Origin: Siderastrea siderea
Lineage: Eukaryota > Cnidaria > Anthozoa > Scleractinia > Rhizangiidae
Reading direction: 5' to 3'
NCBI GenBank assembly: GCA_964030785.1
Contig: OZ034972.1
Coordinates: 15,137,231-15,201,230 of the forward strand
DNA: 64,000 nucleotides
Below, in pieces: positions 44,201 to 57,000 of the stretch. The notes beneath the pieces were generated by a model, which worked only from the letters and a program-made list of their open reading frames with translations, was not told the origin of the DNA and searched no databases. Positions within the stretch are counted from its first letter, which is position 1. Every line of letters starts with the position of its first letter. Both the position numbers and the translations under genes were made by a program.

Positions 44201-44994
44201 TTTGCGTAATAGACATCTTGTTACCACAGCGCGTGATGTTTTAGTTTCAGTTATCTGTTAGTTTTAGTTCATTCTCTTGATTTTCTTGCTAAGATTCGAC
44301 TATCATGGAGATTCTTTTACAAATTATCCGTTTATTCGACTTGTTCAATGTTGCTGCAGCAGAGAGAAAAAGAAAGGAATGCAGGTTGGCTTTCATGGCG
44401 TGAAGTTTCTTCTCACGGCCAATCAATTTCATGGCATGAATTGAAAATTTTCGCTCTTAATTTCACGGAGTGAAAGTTTACACCGATCAATTTTCTGCAT
44501 TACCAAGTTTCACAGCGTGAAAGTTTCCACTGATCATTCACTGCATAAATAGTTTCACGCCAGGAGTGAAAGTTTTTTTGCACAGAGTGAACACTGCATG
44601 AAAGTTTTAATTCACGCTGTGAAAATTCAAATTCATGCACCCTGACCGTGAAAAAAATTCACACTTTTTAGTGAAATCCATAAGCCCCCTTTTCGCGTGA
44701 AGGGTCACAATTGTGTAAAATTGGCCATTTCAAATTGTAGAGCTCTGCATTTTGAGTCAGAAAAGAACAAGGGTAGCAGTTAAAATAAAAATATATGGAA
44801 AGAAGACATGCAGTAATGAAAACAAATCTTTGCAGGCTAACTGTTGGGTACATTGCCACCCTATGTTTGTGTCATGGTAGGCAAGGAGTTTCAAATGTCC
44901 TTTGAATGGACAAATATTTCTTCATGTTCCTTCAATTATGCAAGACAATGACTAAATTAAAACCCACAAAAAAAAAATTACAGGGATTGGGGTC

Positions 44995-45057
<63 letters not shown>

Positions 45058-48000
45058 TTTTATAAATATTAGGATACCACTTAAAAAGAGGGCACAATTT
45101 TATGCCTTCAGCAAAAATTTCTTTTCAGGACCCCTACTAACAAAATTCATAGGGAGACTTTGAAGTATAGGGCCTTGCGCACAGTGTTGCCTATCACTCG
45201 ATTTTTTCCATACCAGCATTTGTTTTACTCCATTCTGTCAGCTACAGAAACTTCCTGTTTTCGTGGCTTGCTCCTTGATGTTTGTTCAAAGAATAAACTC
45301 TTATTTTTTACTAGCTAGAAGCATATTTAATTGAACAGTGAGTAGTTTCAGGAAATACAAAACTGAGAAACCTAAAAAATTCGTACTTCCGGCGTAACAA
45401 ACAAGTGAAGTTGTGCCCTTTCGTGCCTTTTGTGCAGCGCCTCCACATATTGTGCCATTCGTGCCCTGGACCGTTCCAATGTTGCTCAACCGTTCCTCTT
45501 TTTGTTCCTTATCGTTCCCATTCCTATACAGATTGTGCCTTGCCATTTCCTTGTATTTCGTGCCTTTTTATAGTTCCTTTGACAGTGCTCCTTCTGTGCT
45601 AGTTCTTTTTGCGCAATCATCGCGTGCACGTAGTTGTGGTGAAATACTACCTTCATGGCAGAACAAGTTAGTGGAATAAAAAATAATCTATTACAGATCA
45701 CGATTCATCGTTTTCTCTCTGTAATCTAATTCACTAATTTCACAGTTAATGCACGTAACGCGTGACTATTAATTTTTGGTGCCGAGGTTTGGATAATTTG
45801 CGTACCGCATGGCGACATAAACAACGAAGCTAATAAAAATATGCAGAATTGAAATTGCGTTCGCCAGACTCAAACCTGTTGTCAAAAGCGAAACTGTTGA
45901 ATGTAACTTATACTTAAAATCGAAGGTTATGATGTTAGAAAGATAATTAGAGTAAAATGTCAAACTTTTCCTAGAATTATCTTTACTTCACAGTGGACTG
46001 AATTTGCATACTATGAGTCTCAAAATAAACCCGGGAAATAAATTGCGTGAGCGAGCAAATCGAACCTCCCACACTTTATCATTCGAATAAAATTGAAATA
46101 GTGAATGAAACTCATATTAAAACACAAAGTCAATGACAACTGTAAAAGAGTTTTTAAGACATAGCGAATATAGGCCGAAGTTAAAGCGTATCACATTTGC
46201 ATAACGCGTGAAATTGACCTTTCAATGAGCAACACATGGTATGCAAAACACTACACACTTTCTCGGTGATGTCCCGTGAAAAGCGGCTGAAAACCCTTTG
46301 CTGTGACTTACAGTATTGCATTCAAGCGAAAAAATCGAAGACATTTATGAAGACGTGATTTCAAGCTTACGATTCACTTTTGTAATCGTTCTACTGGCAA
46401 GTGTACAGCTTATCAGTCGTTCGGATGATGATCCGCGATTTGATGATGGCCCGAGCAACCTAAAGGCATACATTAATTGTCCACATCGTTCCAGAACGAT
46501 ACTAATGAAGAACGATCGAGGAAGAATCAAGGAACGATCAAGGAACAATCAAGGAACGATCAAGGCTCGATATGCTAATTAGGGAATGATAAGGGAACGA
46601 TAAAAGTCACGTGGGGCACGATCGGAACGGGCATGAAATGGCATGAAATTCACCTTTAAGACAAGATTTTTCGAGGTAAATCCAAGTGACATTGTATTCG
46701 GCGTTTTTTCTTCGCTACCTTGAACGCACATGGATTGAACGCACATGGAGAAAACTGAAATAATAAAGCGAGAATAAAAAATGTGCATTTAAAGGGGTCA
46801 TGTCACGAGGATTTTGCTATTTTGGGTCAATTCTGTGCTCAATTCACTAGTTAGTACCTTTACTCGTACACAAAATACTCCTCTAAAACTATGAGGAAGA
46901 TATCAAATGAATTTTTTCAAGGAGAGCTAACCATAATAATATTTTTAGTGATTTTTGAAGACATAGTATGAAAACCTGAAAAAATTGGCCCAATTTTTTC
47001 AAGTTTCAATCCATTTCCATCCTTGCCATCGGTAGCAACTGACGACAGGAATCAGTCTCATTGTCGTAAGATAGCCTTTAATAACAAAGCTAAACCATTA
47101 TTTTTGGAATTCAATTGATGCGAAGACACTTTTGAGCTTTTTAAAAAGATACTAAAATAGCGTGACATAGCCCCTTTAAGTTTTCTCATTATCTTTGTAT
47201 ATTTCCTCTGATAGGCGACAAGAATTAAGCGAAGTCTGTTTTTTTCTGAAAGAACAATTATTTCCAACCCTGTTTTCTTCGTTATGATATCTTGATTTTC
47301 CTGTGAGTTACATGGAAGATAACTTTATCTATGGGAAGCACCTTATCTAAATACTACTTTTTACAACTTTTCTTTAATGTGTGAATTTATCTGAAGTGAG
47401 AAATGAGATTTTTCTTATGTCACTTGAAATGTTACGCGCGTGGTAACCAACATTGTGCGCAAGGCCATAGTTATTTTACAGGATGCACAATTCAACAACA
47501 AAGCCAACTGAATGACTTCTAAATTTGCATTTCACACACAAAAGGTGTGAAATGAGAGATGCTAAGTAACTTGTGCATGATAGTTAAATTATGCTTTCTT
47601 CAACTTGGAGGCAGTCATTTGAAGCTTTCTTCTCTTACCTGAACAACGCATGCTCCAACAAACGCAACAACAATAGCAACCAAGTTAACTGTCAACTGAA
47701 ACTGGAGAAACTTTGAAATGCTGTCATAGACATTACGGCCCCACATAACAGCTTTTACTATGCTCCTAAAGTTGTCATCAGTAAGAATGATATCAGATGC
47801 TTCTTTGGCAACATCTGTCCCTGCAATACCCTAATGAGAAAACAACATGAATTCCATTACTCCATTAGTATGTGTAATATTTTGAGAATCTTGATCTAAC
47901 TTGTTGGCTAACACTCAAACAAGGATGATTAGAATCACTGTGATTAGACTTTGCCATGAAGAAACCAAGATTATTCATTTTAAGGGACAGGTTCACGGCT

Positions 48001-51000
48001 TGGTGCATGTGCATTAATCAAATTACTTTTTTACCGATTTATTAGTAATTCTATCGGTTAATAATCCCACTCACATGTATCTCAGTGAACTCATACTATA
48101 GTAAGCCCAAGTAGAATGGAGAAGCTGGACTAAATTCGCAGGAAATATTAGTGGATTGTACCAACATTGCCAACATGGAATCTACTGTTGGCCCGAAGGT
48201 TTTATTCCATGGTTGATGAATTTAGTCAAATGGCTGCCAGGGGCATGTGCAGATAGCTGAGAAATCATTAAACGTGAAACTTTGGTAAGAAAATTTCACA
48301 CCCAAGCAATCCTCCGAAATAATATTGCTTGCTTACACAGGCGAAAAAACAGCATTTAGATTCATGAGCATACGCTAAACCGTGAACCCTTCCCTTTAAT
48401 CTCACCATAGCAAAGCCAACATCAGCTTTCTTCAATGCTGGACCATCATTGGTACCATCACCAGTCACAGCTACAATCTCCCGTGTTGGATTAAGTTTGC
48501 TATCAATGATCCCCTTGACTAAAGTGTACTTGTCTTGTGGTGATGAGCGAGCCAGTACACGTAACATAGGCCACACTTCATCAAACTTCTTCTGGCTCAC
48601 CTAAAAATACGAATTGGAAATTTTGGTTATTCATTTACACAACTCCCTCAAAATCACACACTGCTAAGGAAAGTTTCACTCCTTTTCCTCTAAGTCAACA
48701 ATGTACAAAATTACCATATTAATTCAAAACTTTCATTTGTAAACGTGAAAGTGCCACTCAAGAGCTTAAACTTAATAGTATCCACGTTAACACTTATGGA
48801 TTTCATCACACATTTAAAAAAGTTTCAACATTGGAACCACATTTCACTAATAGTTAATGCACAAAACATCTGAATACTGAATTTGGAAACAGCCAGAGAC
48901 ATCTCCCAACAAGTAGCACAATTCCTTTTTGTTTTGAAAATAATTATTGTAAAAGCCGTGTATAAGCCGCATCCATAGATAAGCCACACCGCAGGAAGGT
49001 CAAAATTAGAAAAAATATTGGAGCAGGAAAGTTGAAGTTCGAGTGAGACTTCGAATGTAAAGAAACAAGTTCAGTTTCAAAACACTGCCACTGCAGTTGT
49101 TGTGAACTTTTAGATGTTTAATTTCTTTAGAAAGTGATACACAACATGTCATACCTTCTTTTAACTTCGAGGTGAATAAACCATATTTCAAACTGAAGGC
49201 GATCTGTTGGTTCTATTTTTACTGCACCATTACTTCAAAACACACCGAAAGACAATGCACATGCGCCCATCAGTGAAACGAACAGATGACAGCTTAGAAG
49301 CCAACCTGTTTCATGTAGGGAGAAGTCTGGGTAGCAAACATGCAATGTAAAATGTTCCACCATTTGCCTCACAAGTAACTCGCAAATGACGTGGTATTTT
49401 TTTCATGTGGAGGAAGGATCAGTGTTGAAGTGACTGGCCATAGGCAATATATGCAGAGGAAAGGAAATTCCCTTTCATTTGGAGTGAAGTCGTGCAAGTG
49501 GACAGACAATTTTATCGTTTGAAACAGCTCTTGGAAAAGAAGATTCGGCAATAAACTAGTGAAGACAAAAATGCCTCCTATTGAGGCCACCACCCGTCAA
49601 AAAGGCAACAATCAGCAACAACATGCTTTCAGTTTATCGCATGTTTGTTCAGTGCCATCTTTAGATTTTTATGAATATTAATTAGGTTGTTAACAACCCG
49701 AGTTATGGATGGTCCCATAGATAAGATGCGCCCCAAATTTTGAACCCAAAATTTGAGCAAAAAGGTGCAGCTTAAACTCTGCGTTTACCACACTGCTGCA
49801 ATAGTGACATACCTTTCCTGATGAGTCACGGATGCGTTTGTTAAATTCCTTGCCTTGCAACACCAGAAACTCACTGTTGGCTGGCAGAATTCCACACTTT
49901 AGAGCAATAGACCTTGCAGTGTTAACATTGTCCCCAGTAACCATACGCACCACAATTCCTGCCCGCTGACACTTCATGATGGCATCTGGAACCTGATGAA
50001 AAAGGATGGAGCCGTTCATTTGACAAAAGGCTACTAGTATTGCAAAAGTGAGTCAGACAAGGGCACTGTTCATAGAAATGTACTTCCATTTTCAAAACAT
50101 GCTGATTTTCTTGTTTTGGCCATCTGACAACAGCTACACAATGAAAGAAGCTGTGGTTACCAAGCTTCCTGGCTGCTCATTAAATGCCAGATAATTGTGC
50201 TGTTTTGCTCTCTACAGGGTTCAATGTGTCACCACTTTCAAAGTCAGAGTTTGTACCCTTATTAGGAGACAATTTTGCCAGATTTTCCAGGACTCAGGTA
50301 GATTTTTCTAGGTCTCCCAAATGCACAAGAATTGAAGCAATTAACCCTTATGAAATAAAAATCCAAAAATAATACTGCAGACAATTGTTTTCAAAGAAAA
50401 CTTTATTACAAGAGTTAACAGATTTCCAAGGCTTTACAGACCTGGAAAATGGCAGAATTAATTTTCAAGACTTTCCAGGACCTGTACAAACCCTGTGATA
50501 TTTAGAGAGAAACAGTAAACCATGAACAGGAACAGCAGGAGTATTTAAAGCACACACTCCATTGTAATCATCTTTATTTTTATGCCATTGAATAGTTAAG
50601 TCTGTTGTTTTACCTCAGGTCTGACTGGGTCTTCAATACCAACTACCCCAATGCAAGTCAAATGAGACAAGATTTCCTGTTCATTATCCCAGTCTGGCTC
50701 ACTCTCTGCACTGGCATCACCTGCTAAACAAACATAACACTCTTTGCACTATCCTCAAATCAAGACACTGCCTATCTCACAATATAAAGAGATAAAAAAA
50801 GGCAAGTTTTATCATTTTCCCTGTGAAATTACACAAAGGCGGATCTCCAGTTATTCTGTTTTATTCTTGACCAAAGGTCAAGGGAAGCACAGCAAGGACT
50901 TCCTTAGAAAGGTTCTGTCAAAGTACAGTATTGTGCAAAAGTAATGCAAACGAAATTCGACGAATTACGGTCTTTGTTCTTGCAAAATGTTGCGCGAACT

Positions 51001-54000
51001 TTCGCACGATCTTTCGCGCAATGTTGAGTGAAATTACGGGCAAAAGTTCGTCCCTAAAATGAAATTTCGTGGAAATATCGTGCGATATTTCGAAAGGTCA
51101 AACGAAAAATCGCTCTTGCGAAAATTCGCGGCAATAAAAAGGAACTTCAGCGATATACAGTTGTAAAAGCGTAGCAGTGTTTGACGTAACTTCCAATCAC
51201 ACAGCCGGAAGGTCCACGCCCAAATGCCCTATTCCAGTCTTCATCAGACTTGAAAACAATTTCTACGAAATAAACGTTAAACTTAAACTTAAAACAAAAA
51301 AAAAAACAATACAGGAAGGTCGCCAATCTATTTATATTCAAACTCACTTAGGAAAGAAATGTTTGTGTCGTGACAAGTATTACGTGGAAAGTCGCGCTAA
51401 ATGTAACGTAAACAAAACGCTTCAGTCGACTTTAGCGCATAAAGTTCAAATGTTCCGTGACCTTATTGCGCTTAAATGCATGTGTGATGTTAACTAAAAG
51501 AAAGGTAGGATAACCTCTAAAGGTCGCAATGGTTGAGATTTATAGTTCATGTCCAATTTCTGAAATGTTTAGAAACATAACGGGCCTTGCGCACGGTGTT
51601 GGTTACCACGCGCGTAACATTTCGAGTGACATTAGAAAAATCTCATTTCTCACTTCAGATAAATTCACACTTTAAAGAAAAGTTGTAAAAAGTAGTATTT
51701 AGATAAGGTACATCCCATAGATAAAGTTATCTTCCATGTAACTCACGGGAAAATCAAGATATCATAACGAAGAAAACAGGGTTGGAAATAATTGTTCTTT
51801 CAGAAAAAAACGGACTTCGCTTAATTGGCTTTCTTGTCTCCTATCAGAGGAAATATACAAAGATAATGAGAAAACTTAAATGCACATTTTTTATTCTCGC
51901 TTTACTGATTCAGTTTTCTCCATGTGCGTTCAAGGTAGCAAAGAAAAAACGCCGAATACAATGTCACTTGGATTTACCTCGAAAAGTCTTGTCTTAAAGG
52001 TGAATTTCGTGCAATTTCGTGCCCGTTCCGATCGTGCCCCACGTGACTTTTATCGTTCCCCTTATCGTTCCCTAATTAGCATATCAAGCCTTGATCGTTC
52101 CTTGATCGTTTCTTGATTCTTCCTCGATCGTTCTTCATTAGTATCGTTCTGGAACGATGTGGACAATTAATGTCTGCCTTTAGGTTGCTCGGGCCATCAT
52201 CAAATCGCGGATCATCATCCGAACGACTGATAAGCCGTACAATTGCCAGTAGAAAGATTACAAAAGCGATCGTAAGCTTGAAATTACGTCTTCATAAATT
52301 TCTTCGATTTTTTTGCTTGACTTTTTTTTCATTGACTTTGTGTTTTAATATGAGCTTCATTCACTAATTCAGTTTTAGTCGAATGATAAAGTGTGGGAGG
52401 TTCGATTTGCTCGCTCGCGCAATCTATTTCCCGGGTTTATTTTGAGACTCATAGTGTGTAAATTCAGTCCACTGTGAGAGTAAAGATAATCCCAGGAAAA
52501 ACGTTTGACATTTTACTCTAATTATCTTTCTAACATCATAACCTTTGATTTTAAGTATAAGTTACATTCAACAGTTTCGCTTTTGACAACAGGTTTGAGT
52601 CTAGCGAACGCAATTTCAATTCTGCATATTTTTATTAGCTTCGTTGTTTACGTCGCCATGCGGTACGCAAATTATCCAAACCTCGGCACCAAAAATTAAT
52701 AGTCACGTGTTACATGCATTAACTGCGAAATTAGTGAATTAGATTACAGAGAGAAAACGATGAGTCGTGATCCGCAATAGATTATTTTTTATTTCACTAT
52801 CTTGTTCTGCCATGAAGGTAGTATTTCACCACAACTACATGCACGCGATGGTTGCACGAAAAGAACGAGCACGGAAGAAGCACTGTCAAAGGAACGATAA
52901 AAAGGCCTGAAATATAAGGAAATGGCAAGGCACGATCTGTATAGGAATGGGAACGATAAGGAACGAAAAGAGGAACGGTTGAGCAACATTGGAACGGTCC
53001 AGGGCACGAATGGCACGATGTGTGGAGGCGCTGCACAAAAGGCACGAAAGGGCACGACTCACTTGTTTGTTACGCCGGAAGTAGGAATTTTTTAGGTTTC
53101 TCAGTTTTGTATTTTCTGAAACTACTCACTGTTCAATTAAATATGCTTCTAGCTAGCAAAAAATAAGAGTTTATTCTTTGAACAAACATCAAGGAGCAAG
53201 CCACGAAAACAGGAGGTTTCTATAGCTATCAAAATGGAGTAAAACAAACGCCGGTACGGAAAAAATCGAGTGATAGGCAACACTGTGCGCAAAGCCAACG
53301 ATTCCAGTGAGGAAGAGTAGGAAAGTATATTAATTGGCGCTGGATCCAATAAATGGTAACAATCACTTATCATAAACGTTGACTTGTAATTAAGTTAACT
53401 TAACTTGAGATCTGTATATCAATGAAACATATGTGATAAAGCACGCTTGGGAAGGAAATGTTTCGTCGGGATAAAAAGGATAACGTGTAAAAGTCGCACC
53501 ACAAAATGCGCTAATGCATGCAAATGTTAACAAAACGTTTCATTTGACTGAATGTCGTGCATAAACTTGAAATGACCTTACCTCTCTCATACTTGTGTAA
53601 TGCTAACGAAATGAAAGCATTTCATGTGAAGGTCACGATGGAATAAGGTATCAAGTTAACGTCAAATTTCCAAACGTTCGGAAACACAACAGAATTTGCA
53701 TAACCATTGCGCTTCTAATTACACTCGCGACACCTTTGAGAAGTCACATCTGGTCTGATCTGTCACATTTTAAATCAGGTGAGAAATGATGTTGAAATTT
53801 ACGCAAAGCAACAAAAATTTATTAAAAAACTACCACAAGAAAGCTTAACTAATTGCATTCAAGCATGCGTTGGGAAAGAAATGTTCCAGATTGCGTGACA
53901 GAAAGGCGCCGTCCGTTTGACAAAGGTCGGGTAAAATGTGTAGACAAAACACTTTCACTAATTATTAATTCAAGTGGCGCATAAGTTTCAAATAACTCTA

Positions 54001-57000
54001 CTACTTCGAGCTACTTTGCCCTTTGATGCTATAACTTATCCTTTTCGGAAATGCTAACAAAAAGAAACGATCAACTTTTCAAATCTCGTGTATGCAGTAC
54101 CAAGAACTGCTAATCGGCTATTAACAATTTCTCAAGACTGGATCGGCAAGTACTCACATGGCCGTAACAAAGCCGCCGCGTTCGTGATTCAACTTAGGGA
54201 ATTATATCTTAAAAACTAAATAATGTCGCCGGAAGTCATGTCAGTGTGTAGTAAATTTAAGTTCGACTTTCTACAGGAGGCCATGAACAGGTAAGTTTCA
54301 TTTCCATAATGTGAAACTTGTATTCAAGCTGTCACTGACTTTGTGTTTACAAAATGAGTGTATTAATTCGCTTCAAACATGTTTACGTCTCATCGCATGA
54401 CTGCTCGAACGTGAATGAAATAAAACGAAACAAGATAAATGAGTCATTCAGAGCAAGCGAAAAATCGCTTACTACAAACAACAACTCGCTCTAAATATCG
54501 CTAAGTGCCACGAAATTTTGCTGGCACAGCTGCCAAGTGCCATGAAATTTCACTTGAAATATCCCAGTGTGCGGCGAAATATCGTCACGTAAACAATAGG
54601 TCTCCCGAAATATCATCGAAATATCGCTCCAAACGAAAGTTCGCTCATTTTCGTCGAATATTCGTGTAATTTGTCGAATTTCGTTCACATTACTTTTGCA
54701 CAATACTGTAGTCCTTGTGTATTATGCTTTAAGACAATACTTATGTCATTTCCAGCCTAATTCATGAACAAGTAACAAGATTTATCATTTTTAAAAACTG
54801 CTAAAAACTATAACTTTGAATAAGGGATCATTATCCCTCATTTGGCTTGGATAGCCCACTTTAACAAAGAATTAAAATCATCTAAACTTTTTGAACAGCA
54901 CTGCCACGGCAAAACCTTAGATTACCAAAAGAACGTCAACACACCTTTTTCAGGAGGAACTCCATTAGCAGGGAAATCTCTGTATGCCAAACTGATGGTC
55001 CTCAAACCATCACATGCCATTAGCTCAATGACCTCCTTGACCATTTTCTCTGCATCAGCAGCTGTAAATGGCCTGATTTCACCATCTTTGCCGATGATCG
55101 ACGTACAACGGCTTAGAATAATCTCTGAAGCACCCTTAGAATAGATGCGAAACCCACCGCCAGGAAGTCGCACAGCTGTGGTCATGGATTTTCTTGCAGA
55201 GTTAAAGGTGTACACCTTGACAAAACTTGACTCAGGGTTGTGATCTCTGTAATCTTGGTATGTTTCACCAATTTCAAGGACAAAACCCAACAAGGCACCT
55301 TCAGTTTTGTTGCCCACTTGTGTTGGAAGGCCATCGGGTGACTCTGGAGGCTGAAACCACAAATCACGGGACATGCAAATTACATTACGACCACGAGCAA
55401 TGAAGGATCCTGATTTGTCCATTGATGCATTACGAGGGGAACAGATTGTAAAAAAATTAAAGTCTATAAGACAGATTTTTTGTTATTTGCCTGATCGAAT
55501 CTAAATGACATCCTGATATGAATATCAACAATTATTTTTTGATTTTGTTCTTCCTTCCCTGCGCTTTTTCCGTATAAAAATGTGAAATTTTACTTCCGGT
55601 CATGTCAAAAACTGTACAAAGGGAGACCTGGGCATAGTCACGTTGTGACGTCATACCAGGAACAGAGTTGATGCCAAAACAAGCTACGTGAGCCGCAAAC
55701 TTGACACAACAACAGGATGACCAGTCTAAGTCAATTTTAATCGGCAAGCGGCTTGTCTTTGTAAGGACCTCCTCGTTCTGAATAGTCTTCCTTCTCATTC
55801 CCGAGTTCTGTTTCGCTTTAATATTTACATGTGGAGATGAGAAATCGTGGCACTTCTTACTAAGTCTCGAGCGCTTCGGTGCCATCACATAGGTTTTCTA
55901 GATTCTGTTTTCTTTGTTCTGTCTCCTCTCCCTCTTGAAAGTATTCTCTAAGTCAATTTTCATCGGCAAGCAGATTGTCTATGTAAGGACCTTTTGGTTT
56001 TGAATAGCTTCTTTCTCGATCTCAAGTTCTGTTTCGCTTTCAACTTCAGAAGTTAGCGATTCGCATTCGATGGACTCCAAAAGCTCCAAATCACTGCACA
56101 GATTACTTGTAACATCAGCAGTTTCACATAATTTCGTGCTTAATTTGGCGGTTGCGGAATAAAGAAAAACAAAATGAATTAGTTCTCCGCAATGTGACCC
56201 ACGTAGCTTGTTTTGGCATCGACTCTGTTCCTGGTATGACGTCACAACGTGACTATGCCCAGGTCTCCCTTTGCACAGTTTTTGACATGACTGGAAGTAA
56301 AATTTCCCGTTTTTAAACGGCAAAAGCGCGGGGAAGGAAAATCTAAATCCAAAATAATTTTTGATATTCATATCACAGGGTTCAAAATAGCAGCCGGCTG
56401 CCGGCGACAGCAGGCACTTTGGACACTCTTGCCGGCGATTTTTCACCCAAGAAATAGAAAAAAAATGCCATCCCATCCCTTGATCGGCAAAATCAATGTC
56501 CCTGGAACGTCTTAGTAAACATTTCATATCAGAAAGTAATGCAGCCATGAAACACTTACACACATACCAAAAGTGAGTTGGATGACGTTTTAAAAGCTTT
56601 CTAAATAAAACAACAACAACAAATTACAGAACGTTAACAATTATTGTCTCGATTCTTGTAAATCAAGCCTTTGTTCTGGCGACCATCTCTATTTGACGGC
56701 ACTCTTTTTTTTTTCCGGCGTAGTTTCATACGTGATCAACAACACGACTTTTGAGGAAATAGGCCAGACACTGCAGACACGGGGTAGCAGTGCCGCAGGA
56801 ATTCTGTTCTCTTTTAGGAACCGGGCAAATTTCCATTCACGATCTCTCTGTTACCAATGCCACGGTGGTAACGAGGTATGTTTTTTCAATGTTGATCCCA
56901 TTTTTGTACACAAATTTCTGATCCTTGATTGCAAAAGTGTGACCAATTTTGGTTCCTGATCGTACAAATATGGTACAGCCTGATCCCTGATCCCTAAAAA

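Noticed and set aside
45769..45963. Conserved small protein, because the same 64-aa frame appears at 52505-52699
   Set aside because: Identity is explained by the two copies of one transposon. The frame has no recognised domain.
45167..53300. A single large inverted segmental duplication
   Set aside because: The matching sequence ends exactly at transposon termini, and the two copies have different 4-bp target duplications, so they are separate insertions.
55532..56563. Minus-strand frames of 118 and 194 codons as host genes
   Set aside because: They lie wholly within inverted-repeat arms of a TTAA element and mirror each other; no host domain was recognised.
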